Positions 60,690-64,000 of a stretch of 64,000 bases of DNA are shown here, in pieces (position 1 is the stretch's first letter; every line of letters starts with the position of its first letter). Origin of the DNA: Saxidomus purpurata (taxonomy: Eukaryota; Mollusca; Bivalvia; Venerida; Veneridae). The stretch lies in NCBI GenBank assembly GCA_022818135.1, contig JAFMSR010000014.1, positions 40,381,708 through 40,445,707 on the forward strand. Reading direction: 5' to 3'. The notes beneath the pieces were generated by a model. The model searched no databases. It saw only the letters and a list, made by a program, of their open reading frames with translations, and was not told the DNA's origin. The position numbers and the translations under genes were made by a program.

Positions 60690-60826
60690 AGAAGCAGGAA
60701 GCTAGGCATCTTCCTGACACTACCCTTTTTATTGATGAGCCCCAATGAAGGTAGCTGTCAGAATCGTTAGATCGAATCCACGACCTCCCGCGGACGCTCT
60801 AACCACTAGGCTATCGAGGCGGTAAA
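60690..60826 (-). mobile_element. tRNA-derived SINE, arm-B partner of 36310-36478
   Basis: A-box region TAGCCTAGTGGTTAGAGCG on the minus strand and a B-box-like GGATTCGATCT. Body GGGGCTCATCAATAAAAAGG. Confidence 0.7.
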
Positions 60827-61265
60827 GATAGTTTGAATATGACACATCAGATCAAGGAATAGCCCATGCTTGAAATTTGTTTACGAGATGTCACAAATTC
60901 AATCCATTTATTAGTTGTTAAAAATGTTATGCATGTACATAATCCTGCAGTGGTAACTTCCCTTTCAGATTTGAAGATTATCAAAGCCATGTTAGTTGCT
61001 GTGTTCATTAGTATTTTATATGGTAAATTCTCAATCTGTTGATATGAGACAAAACTTGTCTACATCACATTTAATGTAAACCGAAGATACTTGTCTCTAT
61101 GAACAGGACTTTATCGCATGACAAGCATACTTTTCATTTATGATTCTCTGAATTTCTGCCGGGTCCCAGCACACTGATCCGAGTCACAGCAGCTCGACTT
61201 TGATTGGTGGAATAGTTCACAAGGTATCGTTTTTAGGATTATTTGATAATTTTAAATAATTATTT

Positions 61266-62495
61266 AACAATAGCCATGTTAGACATGGCCATCCCCCCGC
61301 CGAGTGCTCTTTCTATGACTAAGACATTTGAGGAGAGAGGAATGGATTATCATATAGGTTCTAATTTAATAAAATATCAGTATTTGGCGGGGGATAATTA
61401 GGCAAGGTAGAGTTATGGTTCCTGGGCATGTACTTTCCATCATTGTTTTCTATCAATGTGTGAAATTTCAAGTAATTCCCTTCAGTACTTTCGGAGTTAT
61501 GCTACGGACAAGATGCTCTGTACAAAATAAATCAATAAAGGGAAACAATTAAAAAAAACAGAGTTATTGTTCTTGGGCACTGCACTTCTCTGAGTGTCCT
61601 CTGTCATTATTTGCAATTTGAAGGAATTTCCTTCAGTACTTTTCGATATGCTCAAGACAAGAAAATGTAATAAAGGGGGATAATTGAAAAATTAGGCAAG
61701 GTACAGTTAAGTTTCTTGGGTACTGTACGTCCTCTCACTATGCTCTATAACTGTATAAAGTTACAAGTAATTCCCTTCAGTACTTTTGGAGTTATGCTCT
61801 GGACAATAAAAATCAAGAACATGTAACAAAGGCGGATAATACAAAAAGTAGGCTAGGCAGAGTTATGGTTTTTGGGCACTGCACTTTCCCTTATTGTGCT
61901 CTATCACTGTATTAAGTTTCAAGTAATTCCCTTTAGTACTTTTGGAGTGATGCTCCAGTCAAGAAAAATCAAGAAAATGTAACAAAGGGGGGTAATTAAA
62001 AAATAGGCAAGGTAGAGTTATGGTTCTTGTGCACTGCACTTCCTCTCATTGTGTTCTATCACTGTATTAAGTTTCAATTTATTCCCTTTAGTACTTTTGG
62101 AGTGATGCTCCAGTCAAGAAAAATCAAGAAAATGTAACAAAGGGGGGTAATTAAAAAATAGGCAAGGTAGAGTTATGGTTCTTGTGCACTGCACTTCCTC
62201 TCATTGTGTTCTATCACTGTATTAAGTTTCAATTTATTCCCTTCTGTACTTTTGCAGTTATGCTTCGGACAATAGAAAATCAAGAAAATGTAACAAAGGG
62301 GCATTATTCAAAAATTAGGCAAGGTAGAGTTATGATTCTTGGGCACTGCACTTTGTCTCAATGTCGTCTGTCTGTGAGTAAAGTTTAAATAAATTCCCTT
62401 GAATACTTTTGGAGTTATGCTCCGGACAAAAGTGTGACGGACGCACGCACGCATTACCATATCCCCTCCGCCAAGGCGGGGAGGGGGGGGGGATA
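61266..62495 (-). mobile_element. Helentron-like element with about 155-bp satellite units (arm B, complete)
   Basis: The left edge AACAATAG overlaps hairpin GCCATGT-TAG-ACATGGC (61273-61289), then ATCCCCCCGCC. The right edge near 62459-62492 has CCCTCCGCCAAGGCGGGGAG plus a G-run, preceded by GACGGACGCACGCACGC. Units of about 155 bp begin with GGCAAGGTAGAGTTATGG (including 61398, 62005, 62161 and 62318). The units at about 62005 and 62161 are almost identical, giving one more unit than arm A. Confidence 0.7.
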
Positions 62496-62929
62496 AAAAG
62501 ACACACTGGCCTTACTGACTGCATCATAGCTCTTGAAAAAAAATCTGTGCCCGTGAGAAAGAGGACAAGAGGTAACCGATACAACATCAGTAACAAATAA
62601 TCTATGGTACACTGCAAACACAAAAAACTTAAGCGAAATAGTATGATTTTGCTTCGTGTTCACGTCCGTATCCTGATTTTTTTTCTAGAAAAAATATGAA
62701 GCAGATTCATACACTATTAACGAACATTTCCTATTATCACTAAGTATTTTAAATAATGCAAGCCTTTACCATTTAAATGCGCTCAAAATTGTGCGTTTCA
62801 AACAATAAATTATTCTTCAGTTGCTTAGGTACGAATTTAATCAGGTTTTTGTTCCCGTTTATGGATATGTTTATTCATTTCATATAGACTTTTATGTTTC
62901 ATCTTGCATATCTATCGTCCTAGATTGCA

Positions 62930-63192
62930 CATGTGCCATTTGTCCGCCTCCTTGGTCGCTGATTTGAAATCACATTAATCTCTCATTCATCGAGGGTCAT
63001 GGGTTCGAGCCCTGCTACCGACTATGTTCCTTTATGTGAGAAAGTTTGGCAGTTTCTTACAGAGGGTAGGAGTCTTGTACTGGTTCTTCCCATGAACGAT
63101 GGTTAGATAAACCGCCCTTTCAGTAAAAATGACCAAAATATAGTTTGGATAGGCGTTAAACTAGTACAACTGCAACAACCTGTGTCCTTTAA
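62930..63192 (+). mobile_element. SINE inserted only in the third astakine copy
   Basis: Head TTTGTCCGCCTCCTTGGTCG, B-box GGTTCGAGCCC near 63002, core GAGAAAGTTTGGCAGTTTCT, GTACTGGTTCTTCCCATGAA, tail AGGCGTTAAACTAGTAC. The flanks TAGATTGCA / AGATAAGG are contiguous in the other two astakine flanks (about 34660 and 58930), which defines the insertion. Confidence 0.75.
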
Positions 63193-63385
63193 AGATAAGG
63201 ATTTTGTGACCTCTTTTTTAAAATAAGTGTCAGCATGGGTGTGGCGGTATCATGAATAAACGTCTGTGTTCATATTTCAAAATATGATGATAAAACAACG
63301 TCCAGGGTCGGTTCACTCCCTCAGAGATAAGAAAATTAGTTTAAAGTGTTGTCGACTTACTTACGCTTGACATTAACAGAGAAAC

Positions 63386-63924
63386 ATGATGCTGTATACT
63401 GTGCTGGCACTAGCCGTGATCTGCGGCATTTCTGAGGTATGAAAGTTGAAAGATATTGTCGTTAACATTATAATAATCATTATGTAAAAAAGTGTCATCT
63501 GCAAGGACAGAGATGATCTGTCTGTCTGTTGACTTAATTATGCACACACGTTAGAAGTAATTGCCAGAGACTTATAAAAACATTATTTAATACGTCTCTG
63601 AATTTGCCATTCTATAAGAACTTCATAAAGAATAAAATAATTTTTCAATGAATAAATACTTTAAAAAGCAATCAACACTAATTTCTATAATTAGAGTCGC
63701 ATGCATCACAAAAATAAGTTGTACGTAGTACGTAGCGCAATTCTTATACAGTATCAGATATTGCAACTGAACTCCTTCCGCTTTCTCATAGGCCGCTGTT
63801 TGCAGCAAGGACAACGCCACCTCAGTCTGTGGTGCTGGAGAATGCTGCTACATCGAACCCGAGTTTTTGGTAATGAGTAAAAGACAGGCCATCCTCCCAC
63901 CCCTTCATCAGCACCATGACACAG
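63386..63924 (+). CDS. Third prokineticin/astakine-like gene, exons 1-2 (3' end outside window)
   Basis: Exons 63386-63436 and 63792-63924 with GTATGA and GTCAGT donors. The signal peptide is identical to arm A. Exon 2 differs at several residues (YIEPEFLVMSKRQ versus YIQPEFLVASKRQ; PPLHQHH versus PQLHRHH) but keeps C21, C30, C35 and C36. The third exon should lie beyond position 64000. Since it shares a contig with copy B, it is a real tandem paralogue. Confidence 0.75.
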
Positions 63925-64000
63925 GTCAGTAAAGAATTTTTCACAATTAAGTCCTCTTATAGGGACAGGACTCCTGCACTGCTATTCCGACTTATATAAC

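Larger units (their letters stand above)
38362..62371. repeat. Arm B of the 23-24-kb direct duplication
   Basis: Prefix of the right-hand contig. Its first base matches 14416 and it follows arm A to 37861. Arm-B-specific insertions are at 41696-42037, 43172-44391, about 46977-47444, 48140-48691, 49254-50125 and 51939-54754. Arm-A-specific insertions are absent here. Confidence 0.9.

Overview
The window looks like genomic DNA of a marine bivalve mollusc. Genes have many short exons with GT..AG introns, and the introns are full of short non-autonomous transposons, tRNA-derived SINEs and 150-180 bp tandem arrays of the kind familiar from bivalves. The gene content fits: a lineage-expanded double B-box (TRIM-like) gene and a small prokineticin/astakine-type cytokine. 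Species cannot be named from the sequence alone. There are no operons, CRISPR arrays or prokaryotic features.

Layout. 1-14415 is the unique left part. It holds a frame-disrupted TRIM-like gene (63-1783, minus), a hierarchical minisatellite (about 3233-4240), an artefact-like homopolymer block (6541-6775), several repeat elements, and exons 2-6 of ribose-5-phosphate isomerase (RPIA, minus), whose exon 1 is at 15692-15850. From 14416 to 37861 (arm A) come RPIA exon 1, a complete 11-exon CCDC15-like coiled-coil gene (17930-32272, plus) and a three-exon prokineticin/astakine-like gene (34854-35748, plus). A 500-N gap follows (37862-38361). Arm B (38362-62371) repeats arm A in the same order: RPIA exon 1, the CCDC15-like gene (42158-56525) and the astakine-like gene (59124-60039). 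The window closes with a more diverged third astakine-like copy (63386 onward), whose last exon lies outside.

The key structural point is that the suffix of the sequence left of the gap matches the prefix of the sequence right of it. This is what an unmerged overlap of two haplotype contigs looks like, so arms A and B are more likely alleles than tandem duplicates. The third astakine copy is on the same contig as the second and is probably a true paralogue. Comparing the arms exposes many presence/absence insertions with readable ends: two hAT elements with perfect 8-bp target duplications, a 2.0-kb and a 2.8-kb inverted-repeat element, small MITEs, and several Helentron-like elements that carry satellite arrays and share a hairpin plus CTCTTGTT end.

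Functionally the genes are unrelated neighbours: a pentose-phosphate enzyme head-to-head with a probable centriole protein, then a secreted cysteine-rich cytokine family. The strongest novelty candidates are the Helentron-like/satellite system, including a compensatory base-pair change in one terminal hairpin, the astakine cluster, and a tandemly multiplied splice acceptor in RPIA.
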